Source: Microlunatus sp. Gsoil 973
Lineage (GTDB): Bacteria; Actinomycetota; Actinomycetes; Propionibacteriales; Propionibacteriaceae
Direction of reading: 5' to 3'
DNA length: 64,000 bases
Assembly: GCF_009707365.1 (NCBI RefSeq)
Contig: NZ_CP046122.1
Location: forward strand, 4,464,001-4,528,000
The position numbers and the translations under genes are program-made. This document shows positions 55,198-63,563 of the stretch, piece after piece. Positions within the stretch are counted from its first letter, which is position 1. Every line of letters begins with the position of its first letter. Below the pieces are notes generated by a model, which had not been told where the DNA came from, searched no databases, and saw only the letters and a list, made by a program, of their open reading frames with translations.

Positions 55198-55973
55198 TCA
55201 CCGCCGCAGGGACGGCGGTCGAGCTGTCCTACACGGACACCGGGAGCGGTCCGGCGGTCATCCTGATCATGGGCCTCAACGCGTCCGGCGCTGCATGGCA
55301 GCCGCACGTTGAGCAATGGGAGCGCTCGTTCCGCTGCATCGTCCCCGACAATCGGGGCGCCGGTGCCTCGCCGGCGACTCCAGGTCCGTACCGAACCGCC
55401 GAGCTTGCCGAGGACTATGCCGACCTGATCGGCCGACTGGATCTCGGTGCCTGCAAGGTCGTCGGCATCTCCATGGGCGGCGCGATCGCTCAGGAGCTGG
55501 CGTTGAACCACCCGGAGCTGGTCGAGCGGCTTGTCCTTGTCGCCACCTGGGCGGGGCCGGACGCCTATGTCGCAGACGTACTGCGAGGGATCGGCAGGAT
55601 CCGGACGCTTGCCGAGGAAGCCACCTTCACCAGCCATCTGCAGACCCTGATCTGGACGCCACGCTGGTTCGCCGGTCACCACCAGGACCTGCTGGCCGCC
55701 CGCAAGGTTCCGCCGGACGTCGGCGTCGCGCCCTTGCAGGCGCAGATCGACGCCTGCCTGCGGCACGACACCCGAGGCCGACTCGGCCGGATCGCTGCGC
55801 CGACCCTGGTCACCGCGGGAGGTGAGGACCGGTTCATCCCGCGGCACCTCTCCCGGGAGGTTGCCGATGCCATTCCCGACGCACGGTACGAACTGTTCGA
55901 GCGAACCGGACATGTTCATCACTGGGAGGAACTGGGCCGATTCAACGACCTTGTCGAGGAGTTCCTGTCATGA
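55194..55973 (+). CDS. Alpha/beta hydrolase
   Basis: 259 aa. Nucleophile elbow VVGISMGGAIAQEL (Ser ~91), DNRGAGAS strand 4 loop, acid in TAGGEDRFIP, His in ERTGHVHHWEE. Esterase or lactonase activity in the sugar-acid route is plausible; none proven. ATGA overlaps on both sides show tight coupling. Confidence 0.88.
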   Translation: MITAAGTAVELSYTDTGSGPAVILIMGLNASGAAWQPHVEQWERSFRCIVPDNRGAGASPATPGPYRTAELAEDYADLIGRLDLGACKVVGISMGGAIAQELALNHPELVERLVLVATWAGPDAYVADVLRGIGRIRTLAEEATFTSHLQTLIWTPRWFAGHHQDLLAARKVPPDVGVAPLQAQIDACLRHDTRGRLGRIAAPTLVTAGGEDRFIPRHLSREVADAIPDARYELFERTGHVHHWEELGRFNDLVEEFLS

Positions 55974-56815
55974 TCGAACACAAACCGGATGCCGGGGCGA
56001 AGACACTTTCCGACCTGCGTTACGCCTGTCAGACCTACAGCTGGCAAATGAACCTGGCCACCTATCGCGGACGATTGGATCACATGATCTCCACCGCCGC
56101 GAAGGCTGGTTTCAGAGGATTCGAGCCGGAGGTGGTGATGTTGGGCGACGATTGGAGCCCGGCCGAACTCAAGGACACGCTCGACCGGCACGGTCTCGAG
56201 CTGGCCGCGCTTGTTCTGGTCGAACCGTGGCGGGGAGACCAGGAGTCTCCGGCCGAACGCGGCGACGCCGATACAGTGATCGATTGTGTCGCCGCGATCC
56301 CGGGCGCCAAGATCATCCTGTGTCCGGCACCCGGCGCAGATCGCCGTGATCTGGTCGAACGGCAAGACAACGCTCTCTCCTGCATGGCCGCCGTAGCCCG
56401 TCGGGCTGCGGACCGGGGAATCATCTGTAGCTTTCATCCCAACTCTCCCGGCGGATCGGTCTTCCGAACCGCTGAGGACTACCGACGAATGGCTGACCTG
56501 CTCGACCCCTTGATCAACCTGACGCCGGACCTCGGACACATCGCCCGCGGTGGAATGGATCCATTGACCGTCGTCACGGACTGGGGTGATCGGGTCGATC
56601 ATGTCCACATCAAGGATCTGGCGACGGACGGCACCTGGGCCGAGATCGGCTCCGGCGTGGTCGACGTCCCCGCCGTGCTCGACCACCTCGCTTCCCGCGG
56701 CTTCTCCGGGTGGGTGACTTTCGAGGACGAATCGCCCAGCGCGGAGGACGATCCCGATGCCGCGGTCGCTCGAAACGGGAAATACGTGAGCCGACTGATC
56801 GGAGGTATGGCGTGA
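55970..56815 (+). CDS. Sugar phosphate isomerase/epimerase (xylose isomerase-like TIM barrel), 2
   Basis: 281 aa AP endonuclease-2 superfamily: GFRGFEPEVVMLGDDW, metal-site region ICSFHPNSPGG, NLTPDLGHIARGG, HVHIKDLATDGTW, TFEDESPSAEDDP. Resembles inosose isomerase/dehydratase-type enzymes. Its TGA overlaps the following GTG. Confidence 0.86.
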   Translation: MIEHKPDAGAKTLSDLRYACQTYSWQMNLATYRGRLDHMISTAAKAGFRGFEPEVVMLGDDWSPAELKDTLDRHGLELAALVLVEPWRGDQESPAERGDADTVIDCVAAIPGAKIILCPAPGADRRDLVERQDNALSCMAAVARRAADRGIICSFHPNSPGGSVFRTAEDYRRMADLLDPLINLTPDLGHIARGGMDPLTVVTDWGDRVDHVHIKDLATDGTWAEIGSGVVDVPAVLDHLASRGFSGWVTFEDESPSAEDDPDAAVARNGKYVSRLIGGMA

Positions 56816-57729
56816 CGGGTACCGCATCCTCACCGAGTCGAACCGACGAGCGCATCGTCGAAGCCCTCCCGATCGGGGTGAACACGTTCGTCTGGCATTC
56901 GCCCATCACCGACGAAACACTGCACACGACGCTGGAGAAGATTGCGTCCTGGGGCTATGAAGGGGTGGAGATCGCAACGGAGAACCTTGCCGACTGGGAC
57001 CCGGACCGGGCGAGGCAGACCCTTGACAGCCTCGGGCTGCGTGGGGTGGTCGGTGGTGTCTTCGGTCCGGGCCGGGAACTGACCTGTGCAGCACCCGGAG
57101 TGATCGAGGAGACCCAGGGCTACGTCCGTGGCGCGATCGACCTGGCCGCGCGGGTCGGAGCTCCGTTGGTGATCGGGCCGATGTACACGTCGGTCGGCCG
57201 CACCTGGCGGATGTCGCCCGACGAACGGCGGACCGCAATCACCACGTTGCGCGAGTCGTACCGGCCCTTGGTGGACCACGCCGCGTCGCGCAGCGTCCGG
57301 CTGGCCATCGAGCCACTCAATCGGTACGAGACAAGTCTGCTGACCACGGCAGAGCAGGTGATGGATGCCATCGATCCGCTTCCTCGCGAGGTGATCGGCG
57401 TGAACCTGGACAGCTATCACATGAACATCGAGGAGGGCGACCTCGGTGCTGCATTCGATGTTGTCGGCGACCGGCTGTTACATATGCAGGTCTGCGGCAA
57501 TGACCGGGGTGCGCCGGGAGATGATCACATCGACTGGCCGGCGGTGCGCAGCGGCCTGGAGCGGGTCGGCTACCGCGGAATGCTCGGCTTCGAATCGTTC
57601 ACCGCCGACAACGCCTCGATCGCAACAGCAGCGTCGATCTGGCGTTCCTTCGCGCCGAGCCAGGATGATCTTGCCCGGCGCGCTCTGGAGAACCTGCAAC
57701 GTTGGCGGCGACCATGGAACCTCGGCTGA
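56812..57729 (+). CDS. Ketose 3-epimerase-like protein (D-tagatose/psicose epimerase family)
   Basis: 305 aa. IEPLNRYETSLL (metal Glu, E-x-L-N-R-[YF]-E) and MQVCGNDRGAPGDDHIDW near the C-terminal metal sites, NLDSYHMNIEE (Asp-x-x-His), and FESFTADN are the ketose 3-epimerase set. It would interconvert ketose epimers (for example ribulose/xylulose or psicose/fructose) before phosphorylation by the next gene. Confidence 0.87.
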   Translation: MTGTASSPSRTDERIVEALPIGVNTFVWHSPITDETLHTTLEKIASWGYEGVEIATENLADWDPDRARQTLDSLGLRGVVGGVFGPGRELTCAAPGVIEETQGYVRGAIDLAARVGAPLVIGPMYTSVGRTWRMSPDERRTAITTLRESYRPLVDHAASRSVRLAIEPLNRYETSLLTTAEQVMDAIDPLPREVIGVNLDSYHMNIEEGDLGAAFDVVGDRLLHMQVCGNDRGAPGDDHIDWPAVRSGLERVGYRGMLGFESFTADNASIATAASIWRSFAPSQDDLARRALENLQRWRRPWNLG

Positions 57730-59429
57730 CGTCCGCCCAGCACCATCCCGGATCAGACGTCGATGCGAAAGCTGTCGTTGTCGGGATCGACTTCGGGACG
57801 TTGTCGGGGCGCGCGCTGGTGGTACGGGTCACCGATGGTGCAGAGCTCGGCTCAGCAGTGCAGCCCTACCGCAACGGCGTCGTCGATCGAACACTTCCGG
57901 TCACGGGTGAGGTGCTGCCGCCGGATTGGGCGCTGCAAGTGCCCGACGATTACCGGGACGTACTTCGCCGAGCCGTACCGGAGGCAATCAGGGCGGCAGG
58001 TGTCGATCCCGGTCAGGTGATCGGGATCGGGATCGACTTCACCGCCTGCACCATGGTTCCGACTACAGCCGACGGTACGCCGTTGTGCGAGCTGACCGAC
58101 TACACCGACCGCCCGCATGCCTACCCGAAGCTGTGGCGGCACCACGCCGCCCAGCCGCAGGCCGAACTGATCACCAGGATCGCTGCCGAGCGGGGTGAAC
58201 CATGGCTGTCCCGCTATGGCGGGACGATCTCCAGCGAGTGGGAGTTCGCCAAGGCACTCCAGATCCTGCAGGAAGACCCGACGACATACGCGGCGATCGA
58301 CCGATGGGTCGAAGCCGCGGATTGGATCGTGTGGCAACTGACCGGGCGCTACACCCGCAACGCCTGCAGTGCAGGCTACAAAGGAATCCTGCAGGAGGGC
58401 CGCTACCCGTCCCCGGACTTCCTGTCGAGGCTCGATCCGGAGTTCGCCGGATTCGTGGCCGACAAGCTCGAACAACCGATCATCGGTCTTGGTGAACGGG
58501 CCGGGCGGCTCACCGCACAGGCGGCATCCTGGACCGATCTGCCTGTGGGCATCCCGGTGGCCGCCGGAAACGTCGATGCGCATGTCACCGCTGCCGCCGG
58601 AAATGCGATCACGCCGGGCCAACTGGTGGCGATCATGGGTACCTCGACCTGCCACATCGTCAACGGCAGCGGGTTCTTCGAGGTTCCGGGAATGTGCGGC
58701 GCGGTCGTCGGTGGTGTGGTCTCGGGCTTGTGGGGTTACGAAGCCGGCCAGAGCGGAGTGGGTGACATCTTTGCCTGGTGGGTGGACTGTTGTGTTCCGG
58801 GCTCCTATCGCCAGGAGGCGGATCGGCGCGGCATCGGTGTCCACGAGCTGCTCAGTGAGCTGGCTGAGCAGCAGTCGCCCGGAGAGCACGGGCTACTTGC
58901 GCTTGATTGGCACAGCGGGAACCGGTCGGTGCTGGTTGATCACGATCTTTCGGGCCTGCTCATCGGACAGACGTTGGCCACAAAGGCTGAAGACGTCTAT
59001 CGGGCGTTGATCGAGGCCACGGCCTACGGATCCCGCATGATCGTGGAGGCGTTCAACCGATCGGGCGTTCCCGTCGAGGAGTTCGTCGCTGCCGGCGGTC
59101 TGGTCCGCAACCGAATGCTGATGCAGATCTATGCCGACGTGCTCGGCATGCCGGTGTCGATCATCGGGTCCCGACAGGGGCCCGCGTTGGGCTCGGCCAT
59201 CCACGCTGCTGTGGCCGCGGGCGCCTATCCGGACGTACCCGCCGCTGCATCGGTGATGGGCAGGCTGGACAAGTCGGTGTACGTCCCAGACCCCGAACGG
59301 GCGGCCCGCTACGACGAGCTGTACAGCGAGTACGTGCAGCTGCACGACTACTTCGGGCGGGGCCAGAACTTGGTGATGCACCGGCTCAAAGACATCCGCC
59401 GCCGAGCCAGAAAGGGGCGTGCGGCATGA
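57714..59429 (+). CDS. araB: FGGY-family ribulokinase
   Basis: 571 aa. N-terminal VVGIDFGTLSGRALVVRV (phosphate-1), substrate domain with GIGIDFTACTMVP and TDYTDRPHAYPKLWRHH, characteristic of AraB, MGTSTCHIVNGSG and the C-terminal adenosine motif VAAGGLVRNRMLMQIYADVL. Length equals AraB. ATG 57714 is inside the end of the upstream gene; TTG 57702 is the other option. Phosphorylates L-ribulose (possibly other pentuloses). Confidence 0.9.
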   Translation: MEPRLTSAQHHPGSDVDAKAVVVGIDFGTLSGRALVVRVTDGAELGSAVQPYRNGVVDRTLPVTGEVLPPDWALQVPDDYRDVLRRAVPEAIRAAGVDPGQVIGIGIDFTACTMVPTTADGTPLCELTDYTDRPHAYPKLWRHHAAQPQAELITRIAAERGEPWLSRYGGTISSEWEFAKALQILQEDPTTYAAIDRWVEAADWIVWQLTGRYTRNACSAGYKGILQEGRYPSPDFLSRLDPEFAGFVADKLEQPIIGLGERAGRLTAQAASWTDLPVGIPVAAGNVDAHVTAAAGNAITPGQLVAIMGTSTCHIVNGSGFFEVPGMCGAVVGGVVSGLWGYEAGQSGVGDIFAWWVDCCVPGSYRQEADRRGIGVHELLSELAEQQSPGEHGLLALDWHSGNRSVLVDHDLSGLLIGQTLATKAEDVYRALIEATAYGSRMIVEAFNRSGVPVEEFVAAGGLVRNRMLMQIYADVLGMPVSIIGSRQGPALGSAIHAAVAAGAYPDVPAAASVMGRLDKSVYVPDPERAARYDELYSEYVQLHDYFGRGQNLVMHRLKDIRRRARKGRAA

Positions 59430-60109
59430 GCCTCGCGATCGGCTCAGAGTTGATCAACGCTGTCCGCCGCGAGGTCTGCGAGCTCAATGCCGAACTGGCC
59501 CATCGCGGGTTGGTCTGCTGGACCGACGGCAATGTATCCGCGCGGGTGCCCGGGGCGGATCTGCTCGTGATCAAACCGTCTGGTCTCGACTATGACGCCT
59601 TGACACCGCAGGCGATGCCGGTCTGTGATCTTGACGGCAGGCTGGTCGACGGGGAGTTCGCCCCGTCGTCCGACACGGCAGCCCACGCCTATGTCTATCG
59701 TCATATGCCTGCCGTGGCCGGAGTGGTTCACACCCATTCCAGCTATGCCACTGCGTGGGCAGCCAGTGGTCAGCCGATCCCCTGTGTGCTGACGATGATG
59801 GCCGACGAGTTCGGTGGAGATGTACCGGTGGGGCCGTTCGCCCTGATCGGCGACGACTCGATCGGGCGCGGCATCGTCGAGACCCTTGGCCGGCACCGAT
59901 CTCCGGCGGTACTGATGCGCAACCACGGCGTTTTCACTGTCGGCGTGAGCGCCCTGGAGGCGGTGAAGGCTGCGGTGCTGTGCGAGGAGGTGGCCAGGAC
60001 GGTCCACCTCGCCCGGCAACTCGGTGAGGTCGCGCCCATCGATCCGACAGCGATCGACGCGCTCCACGCCAGATACCAGAATGTCTACGGGCAAAGAGCA
60101 GAGCGCTAG
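59426..60109 (+). CDS. araD: L-ribulose-5-phosphate 4-epimerase (class II aldolase family)
   Basis: 227 aa. GLVCWTDGNVSARVPG, KPSGLDYD, VVHTHSSYATAWA (Zn His pair), RNHGVFTVG (third Zn His). Converts L-ribulose-5-P to D-xylulose-5-P, which fits the upstream ribulokinase and enters the pentose phosphate pathway. ATGA overlap with araB. Its TAG stop (60107-60109) lies in the target duplication of the downstream insertion sequence. Confidence 0.9.
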   Translation: MSLAIGSELINAVRREVCELNAELAHRGLVCWTDGNVSARVPGADLLVIKPSGLDYDALTPQAMPVCDLDGRLVDGEFAPSSDTAAHAYVYRHMPAVAGVVHTHSSYATAWAASGQPIPCVLTMMADEFGGDVPVGPFALIGDDSIGRGIVETLGRHRSPAVLMRNHGVFTVGVSALEAVKAAVLCEEVARTVHLARQLGEVAPIDPTAIDALHARYQNVYGQRAER

Positions 60110-60110
60110 T
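60105..60110. repeat. Target-site duplication GCTAGT, left
   Basis: Six bases directly before the left end of the IS, repeated at 61202-61207. It contains the araD stop codon. Confidence 0.85.
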
Positions 60111-61201
60111 TGTACTCGGCCGGGACGTTGATGACACTCCGCGTCGGTTGTTGACCTGAGGAGGACCTCCGGGTGCGGTGGAGATAGCCGTCTTCACCGT
60201 TCCAGGAGGTCCTCGTGTCCCACCGTAACGCGCGTTTGAATGTTCGTGGCCGCAAGCTGTTGGTCGAACGTGTCTGTGACCAGGGCTGGAAGGTCGCCCA
60301 TGCCGCGAAGGCTCAAGGGGTGTCCCGTCAATGTGCCAGTCGCTGGGTTGGACGGTATCGAGCTGAGGGCGAGGCCGGTCTGGAAGACCGGTCCTCACGT
60401 CCGCATCACTGCCCGAACCGGACTCCGGTAGCGGTGGAGAACAAGATCATCGAGCTGCGCCGGAGCCAACGGCGGGGCCAGGACTGGATTGGTCCCGAGC
60501 TCGGTGTCCCGGCCCGCACCGTGTGCCGGGTCCTGCGCCGTCGCCAGATTCCTTACCTGGCCGACTGTGATCCGTTGACCGGTGAGGTGATCAGAGCCTC
60601 CAAGACCACCACAACCCGCTATGAGCGCGATCGTCCGGGCGAGCTGGTGCACATGGATGTCAAGAAAATAGGCAAAATCCCCGATGGTGGCGGCTGGAAG
60701 GCCCACGGCCGGCAGATGGGCTCAACCGCCGCAGCGAAGAAGGCCCGGATCGGCTACGACTACGTCCACTCGCTTGTCGATGACCACTCCCGGCTGGCCT
60801 ACTCCGAGATCCTGGACGACGAGAAAGGACCTACCTGCGCCAGCTTCCTGGCGCGCGCCGCGCAATACTTCGCCGATCACGGCATCGACCGGATCGAACG
60901 CGTGATCACCGACAATCACTGGTCCTATCGCCGATCAGCCGACCTCGCTGCTGTGATCACGACGATCGGCGCCAAACACAAGTTCATCAAGCCGCACTGC
61001 CCGTGGCAGAACGGCAAAGTCGAACGCTTCAACCGCACCCTGGCCATCGAGTGGGCCTACCACCAAGTCTTCACCAGCAACGCCGAACGCGCAGCGGCCC
61101 TTGCGCCCTGGCTCAACCTCTACAACACTCGACGCCGACACACCGCACTCGGCGGGCTCCCACCGATCAGCCGGCTGTAACCAATCTCGTGGCCGGGTAC
61201 A
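60111..61201 (+). mobile_element. IS481-family insertion sequence (1,091 bp)
   Basis: Complete element. Left end TGTACTCGGCCGGGA matches, inverted, the right end (TGTACCCGGCCACGA read on the minus strand from 61201) at 12 of 15 positions, and further matches (TTG) continue to ~22 bp. It is flanked by GCTAGT on both sides, as expected for IS481 targets of a few to ~15 bp. It encodes one transposase. Both ends and the duplication are intact, so insertion is probably recent. Confidence 0.92.
60215..61180 (+). CDS. IS481-family transposase
   Basis: 321 aa DDE transposase. N-terminal HTH (WKVAHAAKAQGVSRQCASRW), RRQIPYL spacer, then integrase core: VHMDVKKIGKIPDGGG (first Asp), VITDNHWSYR (second Asp), KVERFNRTL (Glu). 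The stop (61178-61180) is immediately before the right inverted repeat. Intact reading frame. Confidence 0.95.
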   Translation: MSHRNARLNVRGRKLLVERVCDQGWKVAHAAKAQGVSRQCASRWVGRYRAEGEAGLEDRSSRPHHCPNRTPVAVENKIIELRRSQRRGQDWIGPELGVPARTVCRVLRRRQIPYLADCDPLTGEVIRASKTTTTRYERDRPGELVHMDVKKIGKIPDGGGWKAHGRQMGSTAAAKKARIGYDYVHSLVDDHSRLAYSEILDDEKGPTCASFLARAAQYFADHGIDRIERVITDNHWSYRRSADLAAVITTIGAKHKFIKPHCPWQNGKVERFNRTLAIEWAYHQVFTSNAERAAALAPWLNLYNTRRRHTALGGLPPISRL

Positions 61202-61207
61202 GCTAGT
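61202..61207. repeat. Target-site duplication GCTAGT, right
   Basis: Copy of 60105-60110 next to the right end of the IS; contains (minus strand) the stop codon of the sulfatase-fold gene (61203-61205). Confidence 0.85.
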
Positions 61208-62519
61208 CGGTGGTTTCGCGGAGCCTGGCCAGGCGGCGCTCCATGAACCTGTCGTAGGGCAGGCTCAGCCCACTGGTCAGGATCGGGTCGGCGCCATCGC
61301 CGACCTCGGCGGTCCGCCACGCGTCGAGCTCGGCGAGCAGAGCCGCGGTGATCTCCGGACGGGCAGCCGCGACATTGCAGCTCTCCGTCGGGTCGACACC
61401 CAGGTCGTACAACTGCGGATCGGGCCGGCGCAACCGCCCGTAGAGGTCAGGCAGTGGGCGGCCGTCGGCGTCCTCGGTGATCGGCAGGATCAACTTGGCC
61501 GATTCGGTACGCAGTGCCAACGACGCCTGTCGGCTGGACTCGACGCAGACGATCCGCTCCCGTCGGCGGCCGGCGAGCGCGTCCTGCCCGGTGATCGGGT
61601 ACTCCGGCAGTGGCAGGTCGGCGAGCGCGCAGAGCGTCGGCAGGACGTCCTCGGTGGAGGTCATCGCCTCGACCCGTCCAGCCGGCTCACCGGGCACCCG
61701 GAGCATCATCGTGATCCTGGTGACGGCGTCGTACAGGCCGTGGTGATCGAAGTACAGACCTCCCTCACCGAACGCCTCACCATGATCGGAGACCAACAGC
61801 ACGATCGCGGGCTCGGGTAGTCCGGCGAGCAGCCGGCCGATCTGCGCGTCGACCTGGCTGATCTCCCCGTCGTACTGGGCAACGACATAGGCATAGTCCT
61901 CGTGCCGCAGATCCATCTCGGCCAGGAAGGCCGTGTAGTACTCGGGATGGATCGCCCGCACATCGGCGAGGTCGACCGGACCCGACCCCGGCTGATAGTG
62001 CATGGTGTCGTACGGCGGCCGCGGACCGTACGGCGTGTGCGGATCCCAGTAGTGCACGAACAGGAACGTCGGCCCGTCGCCCGCCTGGTTCGCCAGCCGC
62101 AGCGCTCGATCGGTGAGGTCGGCGCTCTGCTCGCCGAACGGTTGGTAGACGAAGCCGGTGTAGAAGTCGTAGCCGCGGGCGAACCATGCTCCGCGTCCAC
62201 CACCCTGTACGACCAGGTTGTCGCAGCCGATCGTGGTGTAGCCGGCCGCCTTGGCCAACTGCGGCAGCAAGCGCGTCGATCCGGCCAGATGCTGCCCCGG
62301 GTGGGTCAGGACGCGATGCCGATAGGGATGCAACCCGGTGAGCATGGTGGTGAAGGACGGCGTGGTCGGTATCCCGGCAGCGAAGGCACGATCGAAGACA
62401 AGCGACTCCTCGGCCAGCCGGTCGATGGCCGGCGAGGTCGGTCGGGCATAGCCGTAGCAGCCGAGATGATCCGGGCGCAGCGTGTCGACCGCGATCATGA
62501 CGATGTTCGGACGCGTCAT
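61203..62519 (-). CDS. Sulfatase-fold hydrolase lacking the formylglycine motif
   Basis: 438 aa alkaline phosphatase superfamily. Metal ligands VDTLRPDHLG (Asp12) and VSDHGEAFGEGG are present. At the position of the C/S-x-P-x-R formylglycine motif is Thr52-Thr-Pro-Ser-Phe56 (TTPSFTTMLTG), so it cannot be an ordinary sulfatase; Thr is the nucleophile in related phosphodiesterases and phosphoglycerol transferases. No signal peptide. ATG 62519 overlaps the upstream oxidoreductase stop as ATGA. Originally overlapped araD stop-to-stop until the IS entered. Confidence 0.82.
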   Translation of the reverse strand: MTRPNIVMIAVDTLRPDHLGCYGYARPTSPAIDRLAEESLVFDRAFAAGIPTTPSFTTMLTGLHPYRHRVLTHPGQHLAGSTRLLPQLAKAAGYTTIGCDNLVVQGGGRGAWFARGYDFYTGFVYQPFGEQSADLTDRALRLANQAGDGPTFLFVHYWDPHTPYGPRPPYDTMHYQPGSGPVDLADVRAIHPEYYTAFLAEMDLRHEDYAYVVAQYDGEISQVDAQIGRLLAGLPEPAIVLLVSDHGEAFGEGGLYFDHHGLYDAVTRITMMLRVPGEPAGRVEAMTSTEDVLPTLCALADLPLPEYPITGQDALAGRRRERIVCVESSRQASLALRTESAKLILPITEDADGRPLPDLYGRLRRPDPQLYDLGVDPTESCNVAAARPEITAALLAELDAWRTAEVGDGADPILTSGLSLPYDRFMERRLARLRETTD

Positions 62520-63556
62520 AGCGCGATGCGACGTCCTTCCTCGGCTGACCGGTAGGAGGCCAAGATCATTTCGACGCACACCCTGCCGTCGGCGGCCGTG
62601 GCGATCGGTCCCCGCCTGCCGTGCAGGTAGTCGACGACCGGGCGGGCGACGGCAGCGATCCGGTCGCCCTGCTGGGTCTCGGCCGGAAGCCCGAGGTCGT
62701 GCCAGCGTGGGTCGTCGGTGCGATAGATCTTGAGCGCGATGGGGCTGGGCGGCCGCGGCACGGACGAGGACGGCAGATCGCCGTAGTTCTGAATGATCAC
62801 GCCCTGGTCGCCGTAGATCTCTGTTGTTGCCTCGGCGGCCAGCGTGGTCGAGGAGTTCTCCAGGATGCCGATCTCCTTGTCGGCGAAGCGGAACAGCGCG
62901 ACACCGTTGTCATCGGGTGCGACGTCGGTGATCACGTTGTCGATCTCGGCCATAACGCTGACCGGTCGGCCGAGCATCCAGTAGAACCAGTCAGCGGCAT
63001 GTGACGCGTCGTCGGCGAACATGCCGAGGTTCGCGACGGGATCGATGTGCCAGTTGCCCGGCCGGGCGAAGGCGGGATCGAGCAGCATCGGTATGGCATG
63101 CCGTCGGCGTACGACGGCGATCTTGCCGACTGCACCGTCGTCGACCAGTTGCTTCATCCTCTGGTTCACCGGGTCACAGCGCATCTGGTAGCACATGCTG
63201 AATCCGACGCCGGAGCGCTGTACCGCGTCGACGATCAGGTCGCAGTCGGCAAGGGTCAGCGCCATCGGCTTCTGCAGCAGCACCGTCTTGCCCGCCTGCG
63301 CCGCGGCGACGGCATGTTCGGCATGCCGATTGGTCTGGCTGGTGACGAACACGGCGTCGATGTCGTCCCGAGCGAGCAGCATATCGAGCTCGGGCTCGAA
63401 GGCAAGCTGGTGTCGGTGACACGCCTGCCGGCCGCGTTCGGCATCGTCGTCCCAGCCGGCGACGGCAACCGCATCGTCCATCGCCGCGATGGCGTCGAGG
63501 TAGGCGTGTACGTGGGCGTGGGCGAAACTGACGACGCCGAGCCGAACCGCCATCAC
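62516..63556 (-). CDS. Gfo/Idh/MocA-family oxidoreductase
   Basis: 346 aa. Rossmann domain begins RLGVVSFAHAHVHAYL, where the usual GxGxxG is replaced by SFAHAH, a variant seen in part of the family; AVFVTSQTNRHAEHAVAA follows, and LQKPMAL replaces the common EKP. The C-terminal domain has YGDQGVIIQNYGD. NAD-dependent oxidation of a sugar or inositol-like substrate is likely. Start could be either ATG at 63556 or 63553. Confidence 0.87.
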   Translation of the reverse strand: MMAVRLGVVSFAHAHVHAYLDAIAAMDDAVAVAGWDDDAERGRQACHRHQLAFEPELDMLLARDDIDAVFVTSQTNRHAEHAVAAAQAGKTVLLQKPMALTLADCDLIVDAVQRSGVGFSMCYQMRCDPVNQRMKQLVDDGAVGKIAVVRRRHAIPMLLDPAFARPGNWHIDPVANLGMFADDASHAADWFYWMLGRPVSVMAEIDNVITDVAPDDNGVALFRFADKEIGILENSSTTLAAEATTEIYGDQGVIIQNYGDLPSSSVPRPPSPIALKIYRTDDPRWHDLGLPAETQQGDRIAAVARPVVDYLHGRRGPIATAADGRVCVEMILASYRSAEEGRRIAL

Positions 63557-63563
63557 ACCACCT

